The notes under the pieces: model-generated
The model's database searches: none
What the model was told of the DNA's origin: nothing
What the model saw: only the letters and a program-made list of their open reading frames with translations
Part shown: positions 1 to 8,600 of the stretch, piece after piece
How the letters are laid out: the number at the start of each line of letters is the position of its first letter
Numbering within the stretch: position 1 is the first letter of the stretch
NCBI GenBank assembly: GCA_035560935.1
Contig: DATMYQ010000079.1
Location: 1 to 19,789, forward strand
Reading direction: 5' to 3'
DNA: 19,789 nucleotides
Source: DATMYQ01 sp035560935
GTDB lineage: Bacteria; Bacillota; Negativicutes; Sporomusales; Sporomusaceae
Position numbers and translations under genes: made by a program

Positions 1-11
1 CAATAAATACT

Positions 12-605
12 TCATTCTGCAACCGTTTCTCCTGTGGGCCACCAGCTTTCGCCGCACAAGCGGTCAAGAATAATGGCCACGGCAGCCCGAACCGGCAAAT
101 GATTATACGCTCCCGGACCATAAATGGGTTCCAGGATATAGTCAAAACCGGCCATTACCTGCCGTTCAATTCCCCAACCGGTGCCAAACAATACCAGACA
201 GGGCGTATCGTCGGTCTGCAACCGTTGCCGCAACTGCAAATACGACACCGTATTGTCATATTTCCGGGCATCGGTGGTAACCACGATCGGCCGTTTGCCT
301 TCGGCCTTTTCAATATCTTCAATCGCACCGGCAATACTGGAAATCAAAGTTACAATACTCAGAGCTTCCTTCCGGTCCGGATTATATTCACCGCCAAAAC
401 CGTCCCGCCAATACGACAGGATCTCCTGGGCCAAAGCTGTCTGGCTCTCCAGGGGATGAATGATAAAATATTTTTTAATATCATAAGTCCGGGATGTGCG
501 GGCAATATCATGCACATCAAAATTTGTAATGGCTGTGGTAACAATTTCATTGTTCTTATTGTAAATCGGATAATGAACCAATCCCAGATAAACAGCTGCT
601 GCCAT
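12..605 (-). CDS. SPOUT-type RNA methyltransferase downstream of trmD
   Basis: A 197-residue protein of the TrmD-neighbour SAM-dependent RNA methyltransferase family (Pfam Methyltrn_RNA_4/TM1570-like). Visible family features are the N-terminal YLGLVHYPIYNKN block (residues 6-18), TNFDVHDIARTSRTY (27-41), GGEYNPDRKEAL (71-82), and the C-terminal trefoil-knot elements LFGTGWG (139-145) and YNHLPVRAAVAIILDRL (167-183). SPOUT enzymes bind SAM in such a knot and usually act as dimers; the RNA target of this family is not known to me. An upstream in-frame start would overlap trmD, but the ATG at 605 is preceded by GGCAGGAGA at good spacing and gives the normal family N-terminus, so I use it. It begins one base after the trmD stop, implying tight cotranscription. 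The protein is complete; its stop is near the window edge. Confidence 0.9.
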   Translation of the reverse strand: MAAAVYLGLVHYPIYNKNNEIVTTAITNFDVHDIARTSRTYDIKKYFIIHPLESQTALAQEILSYWRDGFGGEYNPDRKEALSIVTLISSIAGAIEDIEKAEGKRPIVVTTDARKYDNTVSYLQLRQRLQTDDTPCLVLFGTGWGIERQVMAGFDYILEPIYGPGAYNHLPVRAAVAIILDRLCGESWWPTGETVAE

Positions 606-606
606 A

Positions 607-1353
607 CTATTCTCCTGCCAACTCTTTACGTATTTCCGCCAACAGCCGGGCATCCTGCGGTGCCAGATTCAGGCGCTGCAACAGTTCCGGCCGGCGCTGC
701 CAGGTGTTTTTTAACGATTCTTTGCGGCGCCAACGGTCAATGCGGGCATGGTCACCGGACACCAGCACCTCCGGCGCTTCATAGCCTAAAAAATTCCGGG
801 GCCTTGTGTATTGAGGATATTCCAGCAGGCCACTGTAAAAGGAATCGTGCTGCGCACCATTTTCAGCGCCCAATACGCCGGGAATCATCCGGGCTACCGC
901 GTCAACCATCACCATGGCCGGCAATTCACCCCCGGTTAAAACGTAGTCGCCAATCGAAAGGGCTTCATCGGCCAAATGCAGTCGTACCCGCTCGTCGACG
1001 CCTTCATAATGACCGCAGATAAAAACCAGCTGGCGATAATTGGCCAGTTCCCGGGCTTTGGCCTGTGAAAAGGGCTCCCCGCCGGGACACATCAGCAAAA
1101 TCCGCCGTTCCGCCGCGGTCGAGTCCGCCGTCACATGGGAAACAGCCCGAAAAATCGGTTCCGGCTTCATCACCATGCCGGGCCCGCCGCCAAAGGGATA
1201 ATCATCGACGATCCGGTGCTTGTCATAGGCAAAATCCCGGGGATTGGTCACCCGGATATTCAACAGGCCGGCATCCTGGGCCCGCTTCAGAATACTGTGC
1301 CCGAGAGGACCGGCAAACATCGCGGGAAACAATGACAGAATATCAATCTGCAT
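607..1353 (-). CDS. trmD: tRNA (guanine-N1-)-methyltransferase TrmD
   Basis: A 248-residue TrmD, which methylates G37 next to the anticodon in tRNAs reading CNN-type codons and prevents +1 frameshifting. Seen in the sequence: the N-terminal MQIDILSLFP, the conserved VDDYPFGGGPGMVMKPEP (49-66), GHYEGVDERV (114-123) and the knot segment LSIGDYVLTGGELPAM (132-147). R155 and D170 (in HDSF) line up with the E. coli catalytic R154 and D169. The length is normal for the family. ATG at 1353 is preceded by AAAGGGAGAA. It follows rimM by 24 bp and is itself followed after one base by the SPOUT methyltransferase, so it belongs to the ylxM-to-trmD transcription unit. Confidence 0.97.
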   Translation of the reverse strand: MQIDILSLFPAMFAGPLGHSILKRAQDAGLLNIRVTNPRDFAYDKHRIVDDYPFGGGPGMVMKPEPIFRAVSHVTADSTAAERRILLMCPGGEPFSQAKARELANYRQLVFICGHYEGVDERVRLHLADEALSIGDYVLTGGELPAMVMVDAVARMIPGVLGAENGAQHDSFYSGLLEYPQYTRPRNFLGYEAPEVLVSGDHARIDRWRRKESLKNTWQRRPELLQRLNLAPQDARLLAEIRKELAGE

Positions 1354-1377
1354 AAACGTTCTCCCTTTCCGTTCCGG

Positions 1378-1875
1378 TTACTCCCATTCTTCCTGCAGAC
1401 GGACAACCATCAGACCGGCGGCCAGATCAATGCGCTGCACCACCTGCTTCAATGCGGGGACCAGCGTCACTTTTCCATTCTGTTCCACCACATATACGTC
1501 GTTGCTGCCGGTGGCGATCACATCCGTCACTCGCCCCAGCGTCTCGCCGTCTTCGGTTTGCACCTGTAAGCCAATGATATCAAAGGTATAAAAATGACCT
1601 TCCGGCAATTTTACCAGCTGATCCTTGGTCACCCGAATCTCTTTGCCCCGCAGCTTCTCCACGGCATTTTTGTCTTCCAGGCCCTTAAACTTCAGTAAAA
1701 CAAATTCTTTATGGTAGTTCACGTTTTCCACTGTCAGGCTGACCCCGTCCTCCAGTATGATTTCTTTCATACTTTGGAAGCGGTCAGGGAAATCGGTCAG
1801 GGGAATAACACGAACGTCACCCCGCACGCCGTGCGGGGCAACAATTTTACCAATAGAAATATTCTGTTGGTTCAT
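1378..1875 (-). CDS. rimM: 16S rRNA processing / 30S maturation factor RimM
   Basis: A 165-residue RimM, which helps 30S head assembly and binds ribosomal protein S19. It shows the N-terminal beta-barrel motif SIGKIVAPHGVRGDVRV (7-23) and a C-terminal PRC-barrel part beginning at HFYTFDIIGLQV (94-105) with a GSNDVYVV motif (123-130). Length and two-domain layout are typical. ATG at 1875 uses the ribosome binding site TAAGGTG, whose TAA is the stop codon of the upstream ylqD gene, so the two genes are probably translationally coupled (14 bp between stop and start). The pairing with rpsP and trmD is the classic bacterial arrangement. Confidence 0.96.
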   Translation of the reverse strand: MNQQNISIGKIVAPHGVRGDVRVIPLTDFPDRFQSMKEIILEDGVSLTVENVNYHKEFVLLKFKGLEDKNAVEKLRGKEIRVTKDQLVKLPEGHFYTFDIIGLQVQTEDGETLGRVTDVIATGSNDVYVVEQNGKVTLVPALKQVVQRIDLAAGLMVVRLQEEWE

Positions 1876-1889
1876 CGCTTGACTACACC

Positions 1890-2306
1890 TTAGCTGCGAA
1901 ACGCAACAATTTTGCCGTCTTCCAGCAAAATTTCGGTGGCCATCATTTTATGGAGGTCATCGCCCACCGACACCGTAATCATTTGCTCCATGGTCCCCTG
2001 GACAATTTCCGCGCCGATTTCCAGCTGCGCGGTTTCTTTGATCTTCTCCAACAAGTGATTTTTGAAATCCATACGTTTCTGTTTTTCCGCATCGATCTGC
2101 TGCCGCACCGCAATCAACCCTTGCGCGTCCTGACGGGCCTGTTCGGCCATCATCCGCTTGGCATGGAATTCAATTTGCTGCAATTCCATATCCGTCTTTT
2201 TGATTGCGTCCTGCATATCGGCAGCCAAATGCGCTTTCAACGCGTCAGTGACAACTGCCTTGATGGTGATCGGGCACTTAATGGTCAGTTGATTCATGTC
2301 GGCCAT
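1890..2306 (-). CDS. ylqD: YlqD family protein
   Basis: A 138-residue protein matching the Firmicutes YlqD family by sequence style and position between khpA and rimM. The family's function is not established. The N-terminus (NQLTIKCPITIKAVVTDALKA) looks like a beta-rich segment. Residues about 38-95 are charged, Gln/Glu/Lys/Arg-rich and likely a coiled coil. The C-terminus (ITVSVGDD, then EILLEDGKIVAFR) is again beta-like. No signal peptide or membrane helix is seen. The ATG at 2306 has AGGTGGG six bases upstream; the in-frame ATG three codons later is a weaker alternative. It sits 39 bp after khpA, within the ribosome-assembly operon. A role near RNA or ribosomes is only a guess from the neighbours. 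Confidence 0.85.
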   Translation of the reverse strand: MADMNQLTIKCPITIKAVVTDALKAHLAADMQDAIKKTDMELQQIEFHAKRMMAEQARQDAQGLIAVRQQIDAEKQKRMDFKNHLLEKIKETAQLEIGAEIVQGTMEQMITVSVGDDLHKMMATEILLEDGKIVAFRS

Positions 2307-2345
2307 GCTTGACCCACCTTTTCAATTAATTGCATCATGGCAAGG

Positions 2346-2573
2346 CTATACAATCTCTACCATGACTTTCTTGTTTTCACGGGTTGCGGCAGACTTGACA
2401 ACCGTCCGGATCGCTTTCGCAATCCGGCCCTGTTTGCCAATAATCTTACCCATATCTTCCTGAGCGACCCGCAATTCATATACGGCGCCGACGGCATCCG
2501 CCGTTTCCGTCACATTGACCTGGTCCGGATTTTTCACTAACGCTTTGGCGATGACTTCAATCAGTTCTTTCAT
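2346..2573 (-). CDS. khpA: KH-domain RNA-binding protein KhpA (YlqC)
   Basis: A 75-residue single type II KH domain protein. The RNA-binding loop GKIIGKQG (42-49) carries the GxxG signature, preceded by YELRVAQEDMG and followed by the helix RIAKAIRTVVKSAA. In streptococci and other Firmicutes KhpA pairs with KhpB (Jag/EloR) and binds many RNAs, affecting cell elongation. Its usual place is directly after rpsP, as here, 18 bp after the rpsP stop. ATG at 2573 is preceded by AAAGAGGCG. Length is typical of the family and the protein is cytoplasmic. Confidence 0.95.
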   Translation of the reverse strand: MKELIEVIAKALVKNPDQVNVTETADAVGAVYELRVAQEDMGKIIGKQGRIAKAIRTVVKSAATRENKKVMVEIV

Positions 2574-2591
2574 AAACTGCTTCGCCTCTTT

Positions 2592-2873
2592 CTACGCTTG
2601 TTTCCGGGCGCGCTTCATTTCATCCCACTTTTTCGCAATACCGGTTGTTTTCAACAGGGTTTTTACGGTGTCAGTGGGCTGGGCGCCTTTTTCCAGCCAT
2701 TGAATGGTCTTTTCTTCGTCCAGTTGAATGATCGCCGGGTCCTTAGTGGAATCATAGTGACCCAGATTCTCAATGAAGCGACCATCCCGCGGAAAACGGG
2801 AATCAGCAACAACTACACGGTAAAAGGGGCTTTTTTTCGCACCCATCCGCTTTAAACGAATTTTTACTGCCAT
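2592..2873 (-). CDS. rpsP: 30S ribosomal protein S16
   Basis: A 93-residue S16, a small-subunit protein needed for 16S rRNA folding. The N-terminus MAVKIRLKRMGAKKSPFYRV and the block VVADSRFPRDGRFIENLGHYD are diagnostic. An in-frame start seven codons upstream exists, but it lies within or before the ribosome binding site; the ATG at 2873 has a full AGGAGGTGAT at seven bases and the normal family N-terminus, so it is chosen. The strong Shine-Dalgarno fits high expression. It lies 39 bp after ffh and begins the rpsP-khpA-ylqD-rimM-trmD series. Confidence 0.98.
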   Translation of the reverse strand: MAVKIRLKRMGAKKSPFYRVVVADSRFPRDGRFIENLGHYDSTKDPAIIQLDEEKTIQWLEKGAQPTDTVKTLLKTTGIAKKWDEMKRARKQA

Positions 2874-2912
2874 GAATATCACCTCCTTTACCAAATTCAG
2901 CCTACCAAACTT

Positions 2913-4256
2913 TTATTGCATAAAAGGCAGTCGGAAACCACCTTTTTTACCACTTTTCTGCATGTCCTGGAACTTTCGCATCATCTTGCGGGCTTCCTCA
3001 AACTGTTTCAGCAACCGGTTCACATCCTGAACACGGGTACCGCTGCCCAGCGCGATGCGCTTGCGGCGACTGCCGTTGATGATCGCCGGATCACGGCGCT
3101 CTTTGCCGGTCATGGACCGGATAATGGCAATGAGCCGTTTGATCTCTTTATCGTCAAAGTCCATATCTTTTAGCTGCTTGATTTTATTCAGGCCGGGAAT
3201 CATCCCCATAATTTGATTCAGGGGACCCAGTTTTTTCACTTGCTCGATCTGCTCCAGAAAGTCATCCAGCGTAAACTGATCTTTCCGAAACTTTTTTTCC
3301 ATCTCGCGGGCTTTTTCCAGATCCAGAGTGGACTCCGCTTTCTCAATCAGCGTCAGTACGTCGCCCATCCCTAAAATCCGTGAGGCCATCCGGTCAGGAT
3401 GGAAGGTTTCCAGCGCTTCCATTTTTTCACCGGTACCGGCGAACTTGATGGGGCAGCCGGTCACGGCTTTAACGGATAAAGCCGCGCCCCCCCGGGCGTC
3501 GCCATCCAGTTTGGTCAGAATGATGCCGTCCAGCCCCAGATCCGCGTTAAAGGATTCAGCCACGGTTACCGCGTCCTGACCGGTCATAGCATCCACCACC
3601 AGCAGGATTTCATGCGGCTTCACCGTCTGCTTAATGGATTTCAGTTCCTGCATCAGTTCTTCATTAATATGCAAACGTCCGGCGGTATCGATAATCACGA
3701 CATCCCGCGCCATTGACAGCGCTTTGCTTACGGCTTGCGCCGCAATTTCCACCGGGCTGATATTGTCGCCCAGACTAAAAACAGGCACTTCCAGTTTCTC
3801 GCCCAGTACCTGCAGCTGTTTAATCGCCGCGGGCCGGTATACGTCCGCCGCCACCAGCATCGGCTGTTTGCCCTGTTTTTTCAGCATATTCGCCAATTTA
3901 GCAGCGTGAGTGGTTTTACCGGCACCCTGCAGGCCCACCAGCATAATCACCGTCGGCGGCCGGGATGCGATGGCGATGCGGCTTTGAGTGCCACCCATCA
4001 GCGCCGTCAGTTCTTCATTGACAATTTTGATGACATGCTGGGCCGGCGTCAGACTATCCAGCACTTCCTGCCCCACAGCCCGCTCTTTGATCTTGCCAAC
4101 CAAATCCTTGACGACTTTAAAGTTTACATCGGCTTCCAGAAGCGCCATCCGTACTTCTTTTAACGCTTCCGCCACATCACTTTCCGACAATTGACCGCGG
4201 CCCCGCAATTTTTTAAAGGCCTGTTGCAGTTTATCGGAGAGACTTTCAAAAACCAT
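2913..4256 (-). CDS. ffh: Signal recognition particle protein Ffh (SRP54)
   Basis: A 447-residue GTPase that binds 4.5S/6S RNA and signal sequences and docks with FtsY to deliver nascent proteins to the membrane. The N domain is residues 1-90. The G domain shows G1 GLQGAGKTT (108-116), the DVYRPAAIKQL insertion-box region (138-148), DTAGRLHI (190-197), TKLDGDARGG (248-257) and GTGEKMEAL (274-282). The methionine-rich M domain (about 325-440) includes GMIPGLNKIK and the SGTRVQDVNRLLKQF helix. Its ATG at 4256 lies two bases after the ylxM stop; the ylxM TAA is inside or next to the GGAGGTG ribosome binding site, so translation is likely coupled. Length is typical. Confidence 0.98.
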   Translation of the reverse strand: MVFESLSDKLQQAFKKLRGRGQLSESDVAEALKEVRMALLEADVNFKVVKDLVGKIKERAVGQEVLDSLTPAQHVIKIVNEELTALMGGTQSRIAIASRPPTVIMLVGLQGAGKTTHAAKLANMLKKQGKQPMLVAADVYRPAAIKQLQVLGEKLEVPVFSLGDNISPVEIAAQAVSKALSMARDVVIIDTAGRLHINEELMQELKSIKQTVKPHEILLVVDAMTGQDAVTVAESFNADLGLDGIILTKLDGDARGGAALSVKAVTGCPIKFAGTGEKMEALETFHPDRMASRILGMGDVLTLIEKAESTLDLEKAREMEKKFRKDQFTLDDFLEQIEQVKKLGPLNQIMGMIPGLNKIKQLKDMDFDDKEIKRLIAIIRSMTGKERRDPAIINGSRRKRIALGSGTRVQDVNRLLKQFEEARKMMRKFQDMQKSGKKGGFRLPFMQ

Positions 4257-4258
4257 GT

Positions 4259-4618
4259 TTACACCTCCGGAGAATCCTCCAGTAATTGTCCCAGTTTTCC
4301 CAAGGCCTGATGAAACGGCGTCAGTTCCTGAACCGACGCCGGCAGTTGGCTGAGTAGCCCGTGTACCTGCCGCAGGGTTTCTTTCTGACGTTCATGGCGG
4401 TCGACCAGGGCCAGTTTGATTTCATACTCTTCCAGCACCTGTTCCGCCCGTCGTAAAATATCATGCACCGCCTGCCGGGACACCCCGAATGAATCGGAGA
4501 TTTCCGCCAGCGACCAATCATCCTGATAATGCATTTCCAATACCTGTCGTTGCTTTTCTGTCAGCAATGCGCTGTAAAAATCCAGCAGCTGCGTGATGCG
4601 CAGCACCTTGTCCAGCAT
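4259..4618 (-). CDS. ylxM: YlxM/p13-like helix-turn-helix protein, SRP-associated
   Basis: A 119-residue protein of the YlxM family (sigma-70 region 4-like HTH), found beside ffh in Gram-positive bacteria; family members are reported to associate with or modulate SRP. The core LLDFYSALLTEKQRQVLEMHY followed by LAEISDSFGVSRQAVHDILRRAE is the recognisable HTH. The C-terminus is helical and charged. Start choice is uncertain. ATG at 4618 (AAGGA seven bases upstream) gives the family N-terminus MLDKVLRI; ATG at 4636 (GGCGGTGA upstream) would add six residues. The open frame extends up to a TTG at 4702, but that TTG is the -35 box of a consensus promoter, so the longer forms are not credible. The stop overlaps the ffh ribosome binding site. 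Confidence 0.9.
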   Translation of the reverse strand: MLDKVLRITQLLDFYSALLTEKQRQVLEMHYQDDWSLAEISDSFGVSRQAVHDILRRAEQVLEEYEIKLALVDRHERQKETLRQVHGLLSQLPASVQELTPFHQALGKLGQLLEDSPEV

Positions 4619-4673
4619 GTTGTTTTCCTTGTTCATCGCCGTCACCGCCCCGACCGGAAATACCACTTTCGTC

Positions 4674-4702
4674 ATTATAATGGTTCCTCGATTATCTGTC
4701 AA
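4674..4702 (-). promoter_or_regulatory. Exact-consensus sigma-A promoter for ylxM-ffh-rpsP-trmD
   Basis: On the minus strand TTGACA (4702-4697) is separated by exactly 17 bases from TATAAT (4679-4674): a six-out-of-six match at both boxes with optimal spacing. It starts seven bases after the ftsY stop codon and would begin transcription near 4667, giving a short leader before ylxM. This indicates that the SRP/ribosome-maturation genes can be transcribed independently of smc-ftsY. Prediction from sequence only. Confidence 0.85.
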
Positions 4703-4708
4703 GTACTT

Positions 4709-5626
4709 TTACTTGTCAGCAAACAGAGCCGCGGCAAAATCTTTGGCATCAAAGGGCCGTAAATCGTCGACGCCTTCTCCCACGCCGATCCACTTCACCG
4801 GCAAGCCCAATTCCTGTTTCAGCGCAATCACGATACCGCCTTTGGCAGTGCCGTCCAGCTTCGTGAGCACCAGACCCGATAATGTAACCACTTCATTAAA
4901 TAACCGGGCCTGATTCACCGCATTCTGCCCGGTAGTAGCATCCAGCACCAGCAAGGTTTCATGGGGAGCATCCGGTATTTCCCGGGCAATCACCCGGCCG
5001 ATTTTTTTCAGTTCTTCCATTAAATTGGCTTTGGTATGCAGGCGTCCGGCAGTATCAATAATCACCATATCGGCTTTGCGGGCTTTGGCCGCCTGCACGG
5101 CGTCAAAGGCCACCGCAGCCGGATCCGATCCCTCGCTGTGCTTGATCACTTCCGTGCCGGCCCGTTCGCCCCAAACTTCCAATTGATCGATCGCCGCCGC
5201 CCGGAAGGTATCGGCTGCCGCCACAATCACTTTTTTTCCCTGCTGAGCATAGAAATTGGCCAGTTTGCCGATGGTGGTGGTTTTTCCCACCCCGTTAACA
5301 CCGACAATCATCACCACGGTAGGCGGTTGCGCCGCTTCCAGCGGCCCCTGTTCACTGCCGTTCAGATAATTTTCCAACCGTCCGCGCAAAAAGGGACGCA
5401 AGTCATCCGGACTGTTGATTTCGCGGGATTTAATGCCTTGGCGAATATCCCCCATTAATCGATTGGTGGTCTGCACGCCGACATCCGCTACCAGCAGCAC
5501 CGCCTCCAGCTCTTCCAGAAATTCATCGTCAATCTTGGCGCTGCCCGTTACCAGCTGTTCAATTTTTTCCGTAAAATTTTTGCGGGTTTTTTCCAAACCC
5601 GATTTCAAGCGGTCAAAAAGTCCCAT
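4709..5626 (-). CDS. ftsY: SRP receptor GTPase FtsY
   Basis: A 305-residue SRP receptor of the short Gram-positive kind: an N domain (about 1-95) with almost no acidic A domain, then the G domain. Motifs seen are G1 GVNGVGKTTT (109-118), DTFRAAAIDQLEVW (139-152), DTAGRLHTKANLMEEL (191-206), TKLDGTAKGG (255-264) and the closing GVGEGVDDLRPFD (281-293). It binds the Ffh-ribosome complex at the membrane and the two GTPases activate one another. The amphipathic N-terminus MGLFDRLKSGLEKTRKNF is the likely membrane-contact helix. ATG at 5626 has GGAGG six bases upstream. It follows smc by 32 bp, the common Firmicutes smc-ftsY-ylxM-ffh order, and ylxM starts about 90-70 bp later behind its own promoter. 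Confidence 0.98.
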   Translation of the reverse strand: MGLFDRLKSGLEKTRKNFTEKIEQLVTGSAKIDDEFLEELEAVLLVADVGVQTTNRLMGDIRQGIKSREINSPDDLRPFLRGRLENYLNGSEQGPLEAAQPPTVVMIVGVNGVGKTTTIGKLANFYAQQGKKVIVAAADTFRAAAIDQLEVWGERAGTEVIKHSEGSDPAAVAFDAVQAAKARKADMVIIDTAGRLHTKANLMEELKKIGRVIAREIPDAPHETLLVLDATTGQNAVNQARLFNEVVTLSGLVLTKLDGTAKGGIVIALKQELGLPVKWIGVGEGVDDLRPFDAKDFAAALFADK

Positions 5627-5658
5627 ATTGATCCTCCATTCTTTAATAAACCGGCATA

Positions 5659-8600
5659 TTACCCGGCTTTTTCCACCAATTTGACGGAAATCAGCCGGGA
5701 TATTCCCGATTCCTCCATCGTCACACCGTGCATGACATCCGCGACTTCCATCGTCCCTTTGCGATGGGTAACGATGATAAATTGGGTATGCCGGGCAAAA
5801 TCCGTCAAAAATTCGCCAAATCGCTGCACATTGGCCTCATCCAGTGCGGCATCAATCTCATCGGCGACGCAAAACGGCGAGGGCCGGTAAGACAAAAAGG
5901 CAAACAGCAGCGCAATAACGGTCAAAGCCCGCTCGCCACCCGACAGCAACGCCAAATTCTGCGATTTTTTCCCCGGCGGCTGAACCACAATATCAATACC
6001 ACTGTCCAGTACCTGATCAGGCTCCAGCAGTACCAGTTTCGCTTCCCCGCCGCCAAACATTTTGCGAAAGGTTTCCCCAAAATGGCCGTCAATTTCACGA
6101 AACGCTTTAATAAACTGCTGAGACATGGTTTTATCGATATCCTGAATCACCGAGGCCAGGTAATTTTTTGCCTCCACCAGATCCTGATATTGAGTTTTCA
6201 GGAAGCGATAGCGTTCACGAACCCGGTCATACTCTTCCATCGCCGCCGGATTCACCGGCCCCAGTGACGCAATCTCATTTTCCAGCCGGCGGACCGCCGC
6301 CAATAGAGTCTCGGCAGCTTCTTCCCGGCGTAAAAACTCTGCCTGCTCCCGGCTCAAAAGATAATATTCCGTCAGCTGCTCACGGCAACTGGTGACTTCG
6401 TAGGCATATTTGGTCGCCATCAGCTCCATTTCATGCAACCGGTTTTGCGCGTCCTGGCTGCGCCGCCGCAAATCCTTCAATTCTTTTTCCAGCTTTTGTT
6501 GGGCGGCCAGAGTGGCCATCTTCGCCGCGTAAACTTGCGTTCTTTGCTGTTCGCATTCTTGCCGCCGGACTAACAGCTGTTCTTTTTCCGCCGTCAGGCT
6601 TTCCCGTTCCCGGACCGCAGTTTCCATTTGCTGCGTTAACTGCTGTTCTTCCTCCTGCAACCGCTGCCATTGACGTTCCAGCGACGCCAGTGCTTCTGCT
6701 TCCCGCCGCCGGTCTGTCTCCCGCGAGGCCAGTTCCTGCTGCCGGGCGCCCACTTTGATCTTGATTTCCGTCAGTGCCTCCTGCATGCGTTCCTGTTGTC
6801 TTTTTAACTCCTGCAGTTGCTGCTGCCATTCAACCATCTGTTGTTTGTGGCCGCCTTCGCTGGCTTCCAGCTCACTGATCCGCGCCTGCGCCTGCCCCAT
6901 CCGTTGCGCCAGTAATTCCAGTTCCTGCTGCGCTGCCCCGGTTTCCGTCGTTACCGTTTGCACGGCCATTTGTAAGCGATTCTGATCCGCCTGGCTTTTT
7001 TCCAACCTGACCACCAGTTCCGCCCGCCGGACCTCTATTTCCTGCACGCGGGTCTGCACTTCTCTCAACCGCTGTTGCAGCTGGGCCAGCGTCTGATCCA
7101 GCCTGAGCGCGGTCGCTGCGGTTTGTTCCGTTTCCTGCCGCAACGCCGCCACCTTGGCCTCCAATTCCTGTATTTCGTTGCTGCGGCTAAGAAAACTAAC
7201 CTCTTTCCGTCCCAAACTGCCGCCAGTCATTGAGCCGCCGGGATTAAGCAATTCACCGCCCAAGGTCACTACTTTAACAGAAAAACCGGCAGCCCGGGCG
7301 ATATCCAAGCCCTCATCAATGGTTCTGGCAACAACGGTCCTGCCCAGCAAAAATTGAATGACCGACCGGTAACGCGGGTCACATTCCACTAAATCAGCGG
7401 CAAAGCCCAGCGCGCCGGAACGGCGAACCGCCGTCAGCTCCGCATCACGCGGCTGACTCTTTTTCACGGTATTCAACGGTAAAAATGTGGCCCGCCCCAG
7501 GTTCATCCGTTTCAAATACTGAATCGCCTGCTTAGCCACTCCGTCGTCTTCCACAATCATGTGCTGCAATGCGCCGCCCAGCGCAATTTCCACCGCCGTT
7601 ACATACTCGTCGGGAACTTTCAGGATCGCCGCCACCGCGCCGCAAATTCCCCGGGCCCAGCCATAATCGGGTTCCGGATTTTCCCGGCACTTGAGAATGC
7701 TGCGAATTCCCCGCCCAAATCCTTCATATTCTTTTTGCATCCCGGTCAGAACTTTCAGCCGGGACGCGCTTTCATTGGTCTGACGGGCCAGCAGCTGCTC
7801 CTGTTGCCGTAACTGCTGCCTTTCCGCCTCCCACTGGCGATGCTGCTGTTCCAGGTTTGCCGTTTCCTGGCGGCAATCCTCCATCCTTGTCTGCATTTCC
7901 AGTTGCTCATTTTTCGCAGCCGCCACCTGTTGCTGCTGTTCTGCCAGCAGTCCCTGATATTCCGACAGTTCCCGGCGCTGGTTTTCACGGCGGGCCTGCA
8001 GTGACTGACTGTCGCGCTCCATGGTCCTCAGGCTGTTACGTTGATCAACAACCGCCTGTAATTGTTCAAAAGTTTTGCTCTTCCCCCGCTCCAGGTCGTC
8101 TTCCATCTGCCGGATCGCCGTCGCGCCGTCCCGTTGCCGTGACTCCTCCTGCCGGAGTTCTTCCCGCCACTGGGTCCATTCCGCCTGCTTGCGCTCCAGT
8201 TCCTGCCGCAACATTTCCATTCCCTGCTGCTGTTCCCGCCGTTGCACCACCAAACGCCCCAGTTCTTCTGCAACACGTTCCCGGGCCCGCCGCTGCTGCT
8301 CCATCCGTTCCGTCAAAACCGCGTGTTTTCCTTCATTGCGTTCCAAAGCAGTGGCACTACTGACTAAGTCCGCATCCACTTTGCTTAGTTGCTCGTCCGT
8401 TCCCGCCAATTCATCCGTCAACCGCTCCCGTTCCGCTTCACTGACCGCCAGCCGGGCCGCGCTGGAACTTTCCTGGTCTTGCAATGACGCCTTCTCCAAC
8501 TGAGCGCTCTCCACCATTTTTTCCGCTTTCGTCAGTTTTTGCAACAACAGCGTCACCTGGCAAGCTGTCAGCTCCCGGTATAGTTCATGGTGCTGCCGGG

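Noticed and set aside
99..1022. Long plus-strand open frame (307 codons) opposite trmD and the SPOUT methyltransferase
   Set aside because: It lies antisense to two clear family proteins, shows no recognisable domain and has unusual composition; it is a shadow frame caused by codon bias.
5650..5671. Small hairpin (AAA-CCGG / CCGG-TTT with a bulge) at the smc stop
   Set aside because: Only four GC pairs, an eight-base loop and no real T-tract; it overlaps the end of smc, so it is not convincing as a terminator before ftsY.
6431..6829. Minus-strand 132-codon frame, rich in Ala, Gly and Thr, inside smc
   Set aside because: It is an out-of-frame reading of the smc coiled-coil region; smc itself is intact across it with no frameshift.
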